The notes under the pieces: generated by a model
Told to the model about the DNA's origin: nothing
The model's database searches: none
Seen by the model: the letters and a program-made list of their open reading frames with translations, nothing else
Program-made: the position numbers and the translations under genes
Shown: positions 26,250 to 36,224 of the stretch, one piece after another
Position numbering within the stretch: position 1 is the first letter of the stretch
Layout: every line of letters begins with the position of its first letter
Assembly (NCBI GenBank): GCA_021773095.1
Contig: JAJFKR010000020.1
Span: forward strand, 124,001-188,000
Origin: Woeseiaceae bacterium
GTDB taxonomy: Bacteria; Pseudomonadota; Gammaproteobacteria; Steroidobacterales; Woeseiaceae
Length of the DNA: 64,000 nt
Direction of reading: 5' to 3'

Positions 26250-28019
26250 TTAAGCGATCGCGACCAAGGCGTCACCGACCGCCACGGCGTCACCTTCTTT
26301 GACGAAGACTTCGCTGACCGTGCCGGACTTCGGTGCACTGACAACGGTTTCCATTTTCATGGCCTCAACAACCAGCAACGGATCATTCTTCTCAACAACA
26401 GTTCCGGGAGATACATGAACCTTGAAAATATTGCCGGCCAGAACAGCATTCACTGACTCCCCGTCTCCTGATGACGCTGGCGCTGTGACGGGTGCGGCTG
26501 CGACGGCGGAGAGTTGCCCGCTTTCGGCAACTTCTACCGTGTAGGGCTTGCCGTTGACACGAACCGAGTACACGCTGGGGCCTGCAGCCGATGCACCGGC
26601 TGGTGCCACGACGACCTCAGCCTCTCCGGTCGGTGCTGGCTCGAACGCATCCGGGTTGCCGCGATTCTCGAGAAATTTTGTTCCAATCTGCGGAAACAAG
26701 GCATACGTCAGAACATCATCGACCACATCGTCCGCCAGCTCGAATTTTTTCTCCCTGGCAATATCCTGAAGCTCGGCTGTCTGTTTCTCCAATTCCGGCG
26801 CCAGCAAATCAGCCGGACGACAGGTCACCGGATCCGCGCCTTCCAGAACCTGTTTCTGCAATTCGGCATCCACAGGTAACGGCGTTTCTCCGTACTCGCC
26901 CTTCAGAACACCCGAAGTCTCCTTGGTAATCGTCTGGTAACGCGCCCCGGACAATACGTTGATGACCGCCTGTGTTCCGACTATCTGCGAGGTTGGCGTA
27001 ACCAGCGGCAACATGCCGAGGTCCTCGCGAACTCGCGGAATTTCGTCCAGAACCTCGTCAATTTTTTCGCTCGCGTTTTGTTCACGTAACTGGTTCTCAA
27101 GATTGGTCAACATACCGCCCGGTACCTGCGCAATGAGAATGCGTGAATCGGTGCCTCGCAACGAGCCCTCAAACTTCGCGTACTTTCTGCGGACATCACG
27201 AAAATACGCCGCGATTTCCTCGATGAGCTTGATATCGAGGCCCGTTTCCCGGTCGGTACCCTCGAGAATCGCAACCAGTGACTCTGTCGGCGAATGGCCG
27301 TAGGTCATGGACATCGACGACACTGCGGTATCGATATTGTCGATTCCAGCCTCGATTGCCTTTATGTAAGTGGCCGTTGAGAGACCGGTCGTCGCGTGAC
27401 ATTGCATGTGAATCGGAATATCGACCGATGCTTTCAGCCGGCTTACCAGCTCAAAGGCCACATACGGTCGCAAAAGACCCGCCATGTCCTTAATACAAAT
27501 CGAATGCGCACCCATGTCTTCGATGCGCTTACCCATGTCGACCCACAAATCAACGGTGTGCACATGACTGACCGTGTAAGAAATCGTGCCCTGCGCGTGT
27601 TTGTCGACAGCGAGCGTCGCTTTGACGGCCGTCTCAAGATTCCTGAGATCGTTAAGCGCGTCGAATATTCGAAATACGTCGACACCATTAACCGCACAAC
27701 GCTCGACGAACTTCTCAACGAGATCGTCAGCATAGTGCCGATAGCCGAGGATATTCTGGCCGCGGAACAACATTTGCTGCGGCGTATTTGGCATTGCGGC
27801 TTTCAGGAGTCGAATGCGCTCCCAGGGATCTTCGCCCAGATAGCGAATGCACGAATCGAAGGTCGCGCCACCCCAGGATTCCATCGACCAAAATCCGACC
27901 TGATCCAGCTTGCCCGCTATCGGCAACATATCGTCGATACGCATTCTTGTCGCAAGCAAACTTTGGTGTGCATCGCGCAGCACCAGCTCGGTAATACCAA
28001 GTGGGTTTTTATCTGTCAT
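26250..28019 (-). CDS. oadA: oxaloacetate decarboxylase, alpha subunit
   Basis: A 589-residue two-domain protein. The N-terminal TIM-barrel carboxyltransferase (residues about 5-460) carries [14 protein letters not shown] and the metal-binding [11 protein letters not shown]. The C-terminal biotinyl domain ends with [19 protein letters not shown], where the Lys in AMKM is biotinylated. A Pro/Ala/Gly-rich linker precedes it. It transfers CO2 from oxaloacetate to biotin for decarboxylation by OadB, with Na+ export. Confidence 0.97.
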   Translation of the reverse strand: MTDKNPLGITELVLRDAHQSLLATRMRIDDMLPIAGKLDQVGFWSMESWGGATFDSCIRYLGEDPWERIRLLKAAMPNTPQQMLFRGQNILGYRHYADDLVEKFVERCAVNGVDVFRIFDALNDLRNLETAVKATLAVDKHAQGTISYTVSHVHTVDLWVDMGKRIEDMGAHSICIKDMAGLLRPYVAFELVSRLKASVDIPIHMQCHATTGLSTATYIKAIEAGIDNIDTAVSSMSMTYGHSPTESLVAILEGTDRETGLDIKLIEEIAAYFRDVRRKYAKFEGSLRGTDSRILIAQVPGGMLTNLENQLREQNASEKIDEVLDEIPRVREDLGMLPLVTPTSQIVGTQAVINVLSGARYQTITKETSGVLKGEYGETPLPVDAELQKQVLEGADPVTCRPADLLAPELEKQTAELQDIAREKKFELADDVVDDVLTYALFPQIGTKFLENRGNPDAFEPAPTGEAEVVVAPAGASAAGPSVYSVRVNGKPYTVEVAESGQLSAVAAAPVTAPASSGDGESVNAVLAGNIFKVHVSPGTVVEKNDPLLVVEAMKMETVVSAPKSGTVSEVFVKEGDAVAVGDALVAIA

Positions 28020-28025
28020 TGGGTT

Positions 28026-28238
28026 CTATTTCGCTGAATTATTTCTATGTTGTGTAATCGCCGCGGTGATGGCCACGACCTCTTCTTCGCTCGCGCCGTC
28101 AGTTAGCACGGGCGTAAATCTCATCACAATCGACGACATCAACGACATTCCAGCGACCAGCACAGTCAGAAATACGAATACCGTCCCCATGCCAACCAGC
28201 ATGAGAGTGACGCCTTGATCAAGAAGCGATGTTTCCAA
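28026..28238 (-). CDS. oadG: oxaloacetate decarboxylase, gamma subunit
   Basis: A 70-residue small membrane protein with one hydrophobic helix (LMLVGMGTVFVFLTVLVAGMSLM) of the OadG family, which tethers the alpha subunit to OadB and assists assembly. I start it at the TTG at 28238, preceded by GGAGG with 5 bases spacing, giving a normal OadG N-terminus (LLDQGVTLMLVGMGTVF). The longer frame to 28355 adds non-homologous residues and would run to the divergent lipase promoter. It is 6 bases before oadA. Confidence 0.9.
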   Translation of the reverse strand: METSLLDQGVTLMLVGMGTVFVFLTVLVAGMSLMSSIVMRFTPVLTDGASEEEVVAITAAITQHRNNSAK

Positions 28239-28355
28239 TGAAACCTCCGGCCCGTGGGCACCAGCGCAAGAGTATAACTCGCGTCCCACGAAGCTGCGTC
28301 GTTCATTATAGTCACGAGCGTATCCTCTTCCGCCAAAATTTGGCAAAATCAGCAA

Positions 28356-29126
28356 ATGAATCCTATCGGTAAAGTAACGGTTTCGTTAGCACTATTGTGC
28401 TTTGTAGCGGCCTGCGCGACCGCAACTCGAACAGAGGTACAAGTGGCCGACAACACGGCTGAGTGTGTGGTCCTGTTGCACGGTCTGAATCGCAGCTGGC
28501 GTGCCATGCGTCCAATGGCAAAAGCTATGCGGGAAGTCGGATTCTCAACAGTGAATGTCGACTACCCTTCGCAGTCCGGAACGATTGAGGAAATCGCACC
28601 GGTGGCTGTCGGCGAAGGGCTGAGCCAATGTCGCAGAGCCGGCGCGAATCGCATTCACTTCGTGACACATTCGTTGGGCGGCATCCTGCTACGTTACGAG
28701 AACAAGCGCAGCCGAATTTATGACCTCGGTCGTGTCGTCATGCTCGGGCCACCCAACCAGGGCAGCGAATTAATCGACAAGACGCGCGACTGGCCGGGCT
28801 TCGAAATGCTGAGTGGCGATGCGGGCGCGCAGCTCGGTACGGATATTGAGAGCATGCCGTCGCAACTCGGGCCTGTGAAATTCGAACTCGGTGTTATTGC
28901 CGGTACCGGCACGATCAACGTATTTGCGTCAGCCCTATTGCCGAACCCGGACGATGGTAAGGTCTCAGTGGCCAGCACGCAGATCGAAGGTATGGATGAT
29001 TTTTTGATCGTCGGGAATTCGCATCGCTACATCACGCGCAGCGAAGTCGTCATTCGCAATACTGAATCGTTTCTCCGGCACGGCCATTTCCTGGCCAGGG
29101 ACAAAGCAAAAGTGGTCAAGCGATAA
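28356..29126 (+). CDS. lipase-like alpha/beta-hydrolase lipoprotein
   Basis: A 256-residue lipoprotein (N-terminal LCFVAAC lipobox) with an alpha/beta-hydrolase fold: VVLLHGLNRSWRAMRPMAKAM at the oxyanion region, the nucleophile motif THSLGG (Ser in a variant G-x-S-x-G, here H-S-L-G-G) and the segment VVMLGPPNQGSELIDK typical of the triacylglycerol-lipase / PGAP1-like subgroup. A C-terminal histidine is in the GNSHRYITR segment. It is probably in the outer membrane, facing the periplasm. It is divergent from oadG and convergent with the DUF4124 gene. Confidence 0.87.
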   Translation: MNPIGKVTVSLALLCFVAACATATRTEVQVADNTAECVVLLHGLNRSWRAMRPMAKAMREVGFSTVNVDYPSQSGTIEEIAPVAVGEGLSQCRRAGANRIHFVTHSLGGILLRYENKRSRIYDLGRVVMLGPPNQGSELIDKTRDWPGFEMLSGDAGAQLGTDIESMPSQLGPVKFELGVIAGTGTINVFASALLPNPDDGKVSVASTQIEGMDDFLIVGNSHRYITRSEVVIRNTESFLRHGHFLARDKAKVVKR

Positions 29127-29146
29127 CGTCTATTTGACCGGACCGC

Positions 29147-29620
29147 TTACTTGCAGAGATCGTCCATCTTGGATTTGGTCTCATCAAGAGTTGCCTGAGC
29201 GGCTTTTTCGGACAAATACTCGCGCTCGCCTGCATCATTGGTGCGATACAGACGTGGCGCGTTCTTGTAAGAGTCGTAGATCTCGGTCGCACGCTTGCAG
29301 TAAAACGCTTCTTCATCTTCACGCACAGCACGTTGCTCAGGAGTTTCCCCTTCGAACGCGTTGCCATCAGAACTGTTGTCCGCGCTATCTTTAGCGTCCA
29401 GCGTTCCCTTGGAGACCCACACCAACTGTACCGCGACAGCATCTTCGTGATCCGGCGTGTCGCTGTAAAATACTCGACCATCTTCCATCCACGTGAAAAT
29501 GGACGTGCTCGTATCAACGAAATGTGTCTTGCCTTCGGCATCCACCCACTTCCACACATCAGCCGCGGCTGACCCGCAACAAAAGACCAAAAAAAGTAGT
29601 ATGAATTTTAGATACTGCAT
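29147..29620 (-). CDS. exported DUF4124-domain protein
   Basis: A 157-residue protein with a signal peptide (LKFILLFLVFCCGSAAA) followed by DVWKWVDAEGKTHFVDT, the beginning of a DUF4124 domain; these usually occur at the N-terminus of small periplasmic proteins of unknown function. The rest is acidic and helical, with a C-terminal DDLCK. It ends 20 bases from the end of the convergent lipase gene. Four Cys other than in the signal are visible but form no metal motif that I can name. Confidence 0.85.
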   Translation of the reverse strand: MQYLKFILLFLVFCCGSAAADVWKWVDAEGKTHFVDTSTSIFTWMEDGRVFYSDTPDHEDAVAVQLVWVSKGTLDAKDSADNSSDGNAFEGETPEQRAVREDEEAFYCKRATEIYDSYKNAPRLYRTNDAGEREYLSEKAAQATLDETKSKMDDLCK

Positions 29621-29705
29621 TGGAGCTCCTGTAGGCCACCAGTATGGTCAATGTAGTCCAATAAACCTTTGACTGGTGTCACACATTTGCATCACTGCAA
29701 CCCTA

Positions 29706-30851
29706 TTACATTGCGTCAAGCCGTGCTTCTAACTCCTCAATTTTATTCTGTTGTTCCTGCACCACCCGGGTCAGGACCGCCACGATATCCATGCTGCTTA
29801 GTGCATCGCGGTCGCCCACGGCGACGAGCTCCGGGACGTCTTCAGCAATGAATCCGACGTAGTCCTCACCGGTCTCATTGCGGTAATTGAATACGACAGG
29901 CTCAAGTGACATTAATACTGAGGTTGCGGTACCGACGGGCAACGACACGATATTTTCTTTCCTGTTTCGCGAACTGCTGTTCGTCCAGACGCCACCGGCC
30001 GTAACTCGGGCCCCGCTCGACATTTCCAGGGGGTGGTCCGGACGCGATACCGCGATTCCGACATTGCCGTCACGATCAATCGTAATTCGGTCCTGTGATC
30101 CCGCACCGATAGTGAGCGTGCTGGCGCGGTTGTGCATGATGTAGCCCGTGTCTCCGCTGGACTGGGTGATCATCAGACCAGCGACGCTGCTGTTTTGTTC
30201 GTGGATCTGAATACTGCCGTTCACTTCCAGTCGTTGCTTCGGCGACGTCGTGCCAATGCCGATCTGATTGCCGTTGTCGTAGATTTGCGAGTTGCCGCCC
30301 TTTGTTTCACTACGGAATTTGACGAGGAAATTTCGAGTGCCTTTTAGCTCAGCTACGGCGGTCTCATCGATGACCTCCTCAGTGAGCCCCTCAACGACTT
30401 CCTCGACTACCTCCTGGGTGACCATCTCGACGACTTCTTCGACGACTTCTTCGGTGACCTCTTCGACAACTTTTTCGGTGACCTCTTCGACAACTTCTTC
30501 GGTGACCTCTTCAATGACTTCTTCGGTGACCTCTTCAATGACTTCCTCGACCGTCGCTACGACGACTTCTTCAACGATTTCCTCAACGACGACGTCGTCG
30601 GACACCACCCGTGTCCAGTCCGCGCTGATAAATCCGGTTGCACCGCCCGGAAGCTGAACCTCGTACCAACCGTCGATAGAATTCAGAAGCTCGGTGGACG
30701 AGCCCTGATCAAGCCGGCCCACAATTTCGGACGATGCATCCGGCGACAAACGAATGTTGACGTCGTTTTCGACTTCGTCGATTGGCACGACCATCTCGGC
30801 CAAAACACTCAATGGCAAAATAAGAACCAATATTGCAGTCAATTTATTCAT
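29706..30851 (-). CDS. SH3b - acidic repeat stalk - peptidase S74 chaperone protein
   Basis: A 381-residue exported protein. Residues 1-18 form a signal peptide (LTAILVLILPLSVLA). Residues 20-82 resemble a bacterial SH3 domain (VNIRLSPDASSEIVGRLDQGSSTELLNSIDGWYEVQLPGG split). Residues about 88-165 are a Val/Glu-rich repeat (VTEEVVEEVTEE units, about ten copies), likely a coiled or extended stalk. Residues 175-280 resemble a phage-tail-fibre shaft (SQIYDNGNQIGIGTTSPKQ, VNGSIQIHE), and the C-terminus (SSSRNRKENIVSLP ... MSLEPVVFNYRN ... VGFIAEDVPELV) is an intramolecular-chaperone S74 domain, which self-cleaves after trimerisation between S and R (SSSR). It is probably a surface-exposed trimer. 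Confidence 0.8.
   Translation of the reverse strand: MNKLTAILVLILPLSVLAEMVVPIDEVENDVNIRLSPDASSEIVGRLDQGSSTELLNSIDGWYEVQLPGGATGFISADWTRVVSDDVVVEEIVEEVVVATVEEVIEEVTEEVIEEVTEEVVEEVTEKVVEEVTEEVVEEVVEMVTQEVVEEVVEGLTEEVIDETAVAELKGTRNFLVKFRSETKGGNSQIYDNGNQIGIGTTSPKQRLEVNGSIQIHEQNSSVAGLMITQSSGDTGYIMHNRASTLTIGAGSQDRITIDRDGNVGIAVSRPDHPLEMSSGARVTAGGVWTNSSSRNRKENIVSLPVGTATSVLMSLEPVVFNYRNETGEDYVGFIAEDVPELVAVGDRDALSSMDIVAVLTRVVQEQQNKIEELEARLDAM
30340..30600. repeat. tandem repeat region encoding Val/Glu stalk
   Basis: Within the S74-protein gene, an 18-base unit (minus strand reads like GAAGAGGTCACCGAAGAA) recurs with small changes, encoding VTEEVVEE units. The region is a likely site of length variation by slippage. 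The antisense strand gives a Thr/Ser-rich frame (30292-30657) that is not a gene. Confidence 0.8.
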
Positions 30852-30861
30852 GATCGTCTCC

Positions 30862-32751
30862 TTATTTCGTTGTGGCTTCGACCCTTTGCAGCGATCTTTC
30901 TATGTAGCCGTTGGTTAACGGATGATACGCACTGCGTGCTTTCTCAAACATTGTCCGCGCCAACTCAGCATCCTGACCATTTGCCGCCAGCGCACCGAAT
31001 ACCGGTGCGACCAATCGCGCCCGTCCGTAGCTGTTCAGGTGCTCCTCCAGCCTTTCATAGGCAGGCGTATAGCGGCGTGTCGCGACCTGGATGAACCAGG
31101 TGCGAGCAATCTCCGCATTGCCCGTTTCGCTGAGTCCCAACCCGGCGTCCAGGGTCTGCAGCTTCTCATGCGCCAAATCGGCAGGCAGGCTGTTTATGAA
31201 GTGAATCAATGCCTGAGGACTCCAGCTCTTAACCGGCACATCAGCAAGAGCCGCCTCGCCGATCGCCCAGGCCCCGGCCAGTTGAGCTGCTCTTGCGAGG
31301 GTTGTCGATGACGGTATCGGCGCGTCTTCGGGAAGACCCGGTTGATACATCCAGACCTCAACCTGCTCGCGCGAAATGACAACGGGAATCTGGGTCAGTA
31401 ATTTCTCGTCGAGATAGTCGACGAAGGCCTCGGTGGTAATCGTCTGGAAAGCAAATTCATCAAAGTAAGCAAGAAGAAACTCATCAAAGCGCTCACGTCC
31501 AAATCCATCTTCGAGGTACTGCAGAAACAGCTGCCCTTTGTGGTAGTGAATGGTGCCTTGAACGTCGTCCGCATCACCGGATTCGAAACGCGGTGCGAGC
31601 CACTGCCGCTCGAGCGGAACCGTCTCGAAGTTACCCAGCAACTCCTCGTAACCCAGCACCCGCTCCTCATCAACGCGATCCTTGTCATAAATCAATTCCA
31701 TCAACCGGGACTCGAGATAACTCGTCACTCCCTCGTTCAGCCAGCCGTCACGCCATGTCGCGTTCGTTACAAGATTTCCCGACCATGAGTGTGCGAGCTC
31801 GTGCGCAACAACCGAGACGAGACTGCGATCACCCGCGAGCAAGCTGGGTGTCAGGAACGACAGTCGCGGGTTCTCCATGCCGCCAAAAGGAAAGCTGGGC
31901 GGCAATACCAGCAAGTCGTAGCGTCCCCATCGATACGGGCCGAACTGCTTTTCCGCTACATCCAGCATGTCTTGCGTATTAGCAAACTCATAAACGGACG
32001 CATCAAGCAATTCGGGTTCCGTATAAACGCCGGTGTCCTCGCCCAGTGGCGCGAAATAGAGATTACCGACGGCAATAGCAAGCAGGTAGGCCGGTATTGG
32101 CTGCGGCATGTCGAACTGGTACTCACCCTGGCGCGGGGTCAGTGGATCGTTATTCGCACTCATTACTGCAAGCAGTTCGGCCGGTGTATGAATGACCGCT
32201 TCATAAGTAATACGCACCGCAGGCGTGTCTTGCAACGGAACCCAGCTACGCGCATGAATTGACTGCGACTGCGAAAACATCATTGGATGCTTGCCGCCTG
32301 CGGTCAGTTCCGGCGGCAGCCATTGCAGTGCAGAGGCTTGCGGGCTGGTTTCATAGTCGATCCGGACGGAAACTTCGGTTTCAAACTCGATATTTTTCGG
32401 CACCGCGATGTTCAGGGGCGTGCCTTTGACATCATCGGTTGCGCCCATTTCGAACGCGGCCACTTCCGTCGCACCGTTCGCAAAGAGAAAAACGACGCCT
32501 TCGATAGCTATGTCGCGTGTGTCGAGGACAATCTCATTCGCTGACTTGTCCAGAACTTTCATGTGCAGTAACACACTGCCACGGAGCGCTCGAGCATCGA
32601 AATCAACGTCCAGATTCAGCGCAATATGCCGCGTTACGAACTGATCCGTATTCGCGTAGGAAAAATAATCGTGCGCCGGGTCATAATTGTCTTTTTCACC
32701 GCAGGAAACCAGCACGAGCGAAAAAACGACTATCGACAGTTTACGAATCAT
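30862..32751 (-). CDS. M1-family aminopeptidase lipoprotein (LTA4-hydrolase type)
   Basis: A 629-residue zinc aminopeptidase carrying a lipoprotein signal (LVLVSC). Catalytic features: GGMENPRLSFLTP (GxMEN exopeptidase motif), VVAHELAHSWSG (HExxH zinc site) and NEGVTSYLES (third ligand Glu, 18 residues later), with a C-terminal helical domain (about 490-629) resembling the leukotriene-A4-hydrolase C-domain. I chose the ATG at 32751, since sequence upstream overlaps the divergent gene. It likely degrades peptides in the periplasm, anchored to a membrane. Confidence 0.92.
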   Translation of the reverse strand: MIRKLSIVVFSLVLVSCGEKDNYDPAHDYFSYANTDQFVTRHIALNLDVDFDARALRGSVLLHMKVLDKSANEIVLDTRDIAIEGVVFLFANGATEVAAFEMGATDDVKGTPLNIAVPKNIEFETEVSVRIDYETSPQASALQWLPPELTAGGKHPMMFSQSQSIHARSWVPLQDTPAVRITYEAVIHTPAELLAVMSANNDPLTPRQGEYQFDMPQPIPAYLLAIAVGNLYFAPLGEDTGVYTEPELLDASVYEFANTQDMLDVAEKQFGPYRWGRYDLLVLPPSFPFGGMENPRLSFLTPSLLAGDRSLVSVVAHELAHSWSGNLVTNATWRDGWLNEGVTSYLESRLMELIYDKDRVDEERVLGYEELLGNFETVPLERQWLAPRFESGDADDVQGTIHYHKGQLFLQYLEDGFGRERFDEFLLAYFDEFAFQTITTEAFVDYLDEKLLTQIPVVISREQVEVWMYQPGLPEDAPIPSSTTLARAAQLAGAWAIGEAALADVPVKSWSPQALIHFINSLPADLAHEKLQTLDAGLGLSETGNAEIARTWFIQVATRRYTPAYERLEEHLNSYGRARLVAPVFGALAANGQDAELARTMFEKARSAYHPLTNGYIERSLQRVEATTK

Positions 32752-32806
32752 TGAGAAACTCCAGGAGGGTATGCGACTATTGCCGGCCCGACACACGAGT
32801 AAAACT

Positions 32807-33784
32807 ATGCGCGCTCTTACCTGCAAAGTCTGGGGTCCGGTTGCGGACCTGATTATTGAAGAATGGGATGATCCCGTTCCCGACGACGAAGAACTGGTTA
32901 TCGACGTACAGGCAGCGGGCATTAATTTTCCCGATGTTCTCATAATTGCGGGCAAGTATCAGGACAAGATTCCACCGCCGTTCATACCGGGAAACGAAGC
33001 CAGCGGCATTGTGAGCGCTGTCGGCTCGCAGGTGTCCCGGTTTGCGGTTGGAGACGAAGTCATCGTCGCGCCACGCGGCGGGGCATTCGCCGAGAAATGC
33101 AAAGTCCATCAAAATGCTGCCATGCCGTTGCCCAAAGAGCTCAGCTTTGAACAGGCGGCCGGGTATGCCGTTACTTACGGCACCAGCTATCACGCACTCA
33201 AGCAATGCGCCGAACTCAAGGCGGGTGAAACATTACTTGTACTGGGCGCCGCCGGCGGTGTCGGCATAACGGCCGTTCAGATTGGCAAGGCGATGGACGC
33301 ACGAGTAATCGCGGCCGCCAGCTCTGACGATAAACTTGCATTTGCTCGCGCGGCCGGAGCCGATGAAGTTGTCAACTATTCTGCTCAGCCATTGAAGGAA
33401 ACTGTCAAGGAACTGACAGACGGTGGCGTCGATGTTGTTTACGACCCGGTCGGTGGTGAGCTGGCGCAACAGGCGCTAAGAGCGCTGGCCTGGCACGGCC
33501 GGTATCTGGTCGTAGGATTTGCGTCGGGCGATATTCCTGACTTCCCGGCCAATATTGCGTTGCTGAAAGAGGCCAGAATCACAGGCGTCTGGTGGGGAAC
33601 ATGGGCAGCTCGAAATCCAGGTGGGCAAATTCAGAATATGAGTGAGATTTCGGCCTTGGTAACGGCTGGCAAGTTACGGCCGACTGTTTCCGAAACCTAC
33701 CCCATCGAAGAATTTGAAAAAGCATTTGAGCTTATTACAGAACGCCGCGCCCTCGGCAAGGTCGTAATGACACTGCGTTCATAG
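32807..33784 (+). CDS. NADPH:quinone oxidoreductase-family (MDR) protein
   Basis: A 325-residue member of the medium-chain dehydrogenase/reductase superfamily without the structural zinc lobe. Visible: INFPDVLIIAGKYQDKIPPPFIPGNEASGIV, the cofactor fold VLGAAGGVGITAVQIGKAM (G-x-x-G-x-x-G) and the C-terminal EEFEKAFELITERRALGKVVMT. It probably uses NADPH to reduce quinones or enoyl compounds. The ATG at 32807 gives the standard N-terminus MRALTCKVWG; the longer upstream frame overlaps the divergent peptidase gene. Confidence 0.9.
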   Translation: MRALTCKVWGPVADLIIEEWDDPVPDDEELVIDVQAAGINFPDVLIIAGKYQDKIPPPFIPGNEASGIVSAVGSQVSRFAVGDEVIVAPRGGAFAEKCKVHQNAAMPLPKELSFEQAAGYAVTYGTSYHALKQCAELKAGETLLVLGAAGGVGITAVQIGKAMDARVIAAASSDDKLAFARAAGADEVVNYSAQPLKETVKELTDGGVDVVYDPVGGELAQQALRALAWHGRYLVVGFASGDIPDFPANIALLKEARITGVWWGTWAARNPGGQIQNMSEISALVTAGKLRPTVSETYPIEEFEKAFELITERRALGKVVMTLRS

Positions 33785-33907
33785 GGACCTTGCCTCCCGA
33801 CTTACCACGAGTTCCCCGGATAAAACCCTCATTCATTGTTCGGTTACCGCGTATATTTATGCGTGCCAATATCGGTATAAAGAATTCAACTGTCACGGTA
33901 CTTAAAA

Positions 33908-34888
33908 ATGCCCCAGGAAACTGTTCGACCCATCAACCCTATCCCGGAAGAATTTGCCGGAGCCTCTGGTTCCCGGGCCCTAAAACGACTGTTTCATGCA
34001 ACCCGGCCGAAATTCTTCCCGGCCTCTGTACTACCTGTGATTACCGGCACTGCATGGGGTGCCTTTGTCGCCGGCTCGATCGACGTTTACATTTTCGTTC
34101 TCGCATTACTGGCCACAGTCTCGGTACACGCCGCCAGTAACGTCCTAAACGATGTCGGCGATGAGACAGTGGGCACCGATAAGATCAACGAGCAACGCAT
34201 CTATCCCTATACCGGCGGTTCACGATTTATCCAGATGGGAATCCTCAGTCAATCGCGCATGGCGCGCTTGGGAGTTGGATTACTGGTCGTCGCTATCCTG
34301 CTGGGCCTCGCGCTTTATATCGAGAAGGGTCCGGCGATACTGTTATTTGGCCTCGCGGGCATTGCGCTCGGCGTGCTGTATTCGCTTGGCCCGGTACGAC
34401 TCAGCGCACTGGGCATTGGGGAAACCGCCGTGGCGGTCGCATTCGGTATTCTCCCAGTGACGGGCGCCGCGTGGTTGCAAGGCGCATCCATTGACACAGC
34501 ACTGCTACTTTTCGCGCTTCCGATCAGCGCCTGGGTCGGCGCCATTCTATTAATTAATGAAGTACCCGACATAGAGGCTGACGGCGGCACGGGCAAGAAC
34601 ACATTGCCGGTGCGACTGGGTTTAGCTGGTACCTCACGACTTTACTTCGTTCTTCACGCTGCCGCACTCATAGTCATTTTTTACATGACGCTCCAGCAAA
34701 TGCTGCCGATGCTGGCACCTCTCATGCCACTTGGAGTTTTGTTATTGGCGTGGCGTGCCGCAAATGCGATTCGCGGCGGTGTTAAAGATCGAAGCGCTAT
34801 GACTCAAGCGATCGAGTCAACCCTGGGTATCCACACAACAGGATGTCTCTGGTTATCCGGATGCATGGTTTTCAAAATTGTTTTTTAG
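33908..34888 (+). CDS. UbiA-family prenyltransferase (MenA-like)
   Basis: A 326-residue polytopic membrane protein. The two Asp-rich prenyl-diphosphate/Mg sites are NVLNDVGDETVGTD near residue 80 and INEVPDIEADGGTGKNTLPVRLG near residue 218; the rest is about eight hydrophobic helices. Similarity is to 1,4-dihydroxy-2-naphthoate polyprenyltransferase (MenA)-like UbiA proteins, but assignment to quinone, heme O or other lipid synthesis is not secured. It ends in the first codons of nqrA, so it is probably the first gene of the nqr transcript, which suggests a quinone-related role. Confidence 0.8.
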   Translation: MPQETVRPINPIPEEFAGASGSRALKRLFHATRPKFFPASVLPVITGTAWGAFVAGSIDVYIFVLALLATVSVHAASNVLNDVGDETVGTDKINEQRIYPYTGGSRFIQMGILSQSRMARLGVGLLVVAILLGLALYIEKGPAILLFGLAGIALGVLYSLGPVRLSALGIGETAVAVAFGILPVTGAAWLQGASIDTALLLFALPISAWVGAILLINEVPDIEADGGTGKNTLPVRLGLAGTSRLYFVLHAAALIVIFYMTLQQMLPMLAPLMPLGVLLLAWRAANAIRGGVKDRSAMTQAIESTLGIHTTGCLWLSGCMVFKIVF

Positions 34889-36224
34889 GATAAAAAAAGG
34901 ACTCGATATCCCGATATCCGGGGCTCCTGCCCAGGAGGTTTCGGTCGGCAGGACGGTCTCTTCCGTCGCATTAATGGGGCCCGATACCGTCGACCTCAAA
35001 CCGGGCATGCTGGTCGCCGTTGGCGACACTGTAAAACTTGGACAGCCGCTGTTTCACGACAAGCAAAACCCCGGCGTGCGATTCACCTCACCGGGTGCAG
35101 GTACTGTCGCGGCAATCAATCGTGGTGAACGTCGTGTACTGCAATCTGTCGTTATCAACCTCGACGGTGACGACGAAGAAAAATTTACAGCCTACGCTTC
35201 GAATGACCTGAAAAACATCGGCCGAGAGGATGTGCGCGACAACCTGTTGGCGTCAGGTCTGTGGACTGCGTTCCGTACTCGCCCCTATAGCAAAATTCCA
35301 CGATCGGAAGACATCCCTGCTGCGATATTTGTAACTGCGATCGATACCAATCCGCTGGCAGCAAAACCGGAAGTCATTTTGCAGAGAGAAAATGATGCGT
35401 TTCAGCAGGGTCTGAATGTTATCTCGGCGCTAACGGACGGTACAGTTCATGTCTGCACAGCATCGAACAGTTCGATCACCGGTCCGGATTCCACCGACTT
35501 TCAACACAGTCAGTTCGCCGGGCCACACCCGGCCGGTCTCGTTGGGACACACATTCATTTCATCGATCCGGTGAATGAGGAACGGATCGTATGGCATATC
35601 GGCTACCAGGACGTCATTGCGGTCGGTAAATTATTCACGACCGGCAGATTGTCGGTTGATCGTATCATTGCACTTAGCGGACCGTGCGTGTCGAATCCAC
35701 GTCTTGTTTCCACGCGTCTGGGTGCGGACATCACAGAGCTGGTCAGAGGTGAGATTGGTGACTCTGACGTGCGCGTGATTTCCGGCTCGGTACTCAACGG
35801 TCATCGCGCAGCCGGATGGGCCGTCTGGCTCGGACGCTACGACAATCAGATCACAGTCCTGAAGGAAGGCAGCCCACGCGAGTTTCTGTCGTTTATGCGC
35901 CCGGGTATCGGCAAGTATTCGATCACCCGCGGCTTCATCGGCAACCTGTTCAGCCAGCGTGGCTACTCCTTAACGACGTCGCAGAACGGCAGTCCGCGCG
36001 CCATGGTATCGATCGGAAGTTTTGAACAAGTCATGCCACTCGACATCCTGCCGACCCCATTGCTGAAAGCGCTATTGGTTCGTGATACAAACTCAGCCCG
36101 CGATCTGGGTTGTCTGGAGCTCGACGAAGAAGACCTCGCATTGTGTTCATTCGTTTGTAACGGCAAGTACGACTACGGACGGCATTTGCGCAAGAGTCTC
36201 TGGGAAATCGAGGTGAACGGCTGA
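34878..36224 (+). CDS. nqrA: Na+-translocating NADH:quinone reductase subunit A
   Basis: A 448-residue soluble-domain subunit beginning with the NqrA signature [16 protein letters not shown] and containing [26 protein letters not shown], typical of NqrA, and [17 protein letters not shown]-like C-terminus. The start shown is a TTG at 34878 that overlaps the last codons of ubiA by 11 bases; no strong Shine-Dalgarno is visible, so expression may rely on coupling. It is the first of nine linked genes of the Na+-NQR operon. Confidence 0.96.
   Translation: MFFRIKKGLDIPISGAPAQEVSVGRTVSSVALMGPDTVDLKPGMLVAVGDTVKLGQPLFHDKQNPGVRFTSPGAGTVAAINRGERRVLQSVVINLDGDDEEKFTAYASNDLKNIGREDVRDNLLASGLWTAFRTRPYSKIPRSEDIPAAIFVTAIDTNPLAAKPEVILQRENDAFQQGLNVISALTDGTVHVCTASNSSITGPDSTDFQHSQFAGPHPAGLVGTHIHFIDPVNEERIVWHIGYQDVIAVGKLFTTGRLSVDRIIALSGPCVSNPRLVSTRLGADITELVRGEIGDSDVRVISGSVLNGHRAAGWAVWLGRYDNQITVLKEGSPREFLSFMRPGIGKYSITRGFIGNLFSQRGYSLTTSQNGSPRAMVSIGSFEQVMPLDILPTPLLKALLVRDTNSARDLGCLELDEEDLALCSFVCNGKYDYGRHLRKSLWEIEVNG

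Noticed and set aside
30292-30657. Thr/Ser-rich plus-strand frame resembling a mucin or antifreeze repeat
   Set aside because: It is the antisense of the Val/Glu repeat in the S74 protein gene.
32752-32955. Longer start for the M1 aminopeptidase
   Set aside because: It overlaps the divergent oxidoreductase gene and lies before a clear lipoprotein signal.
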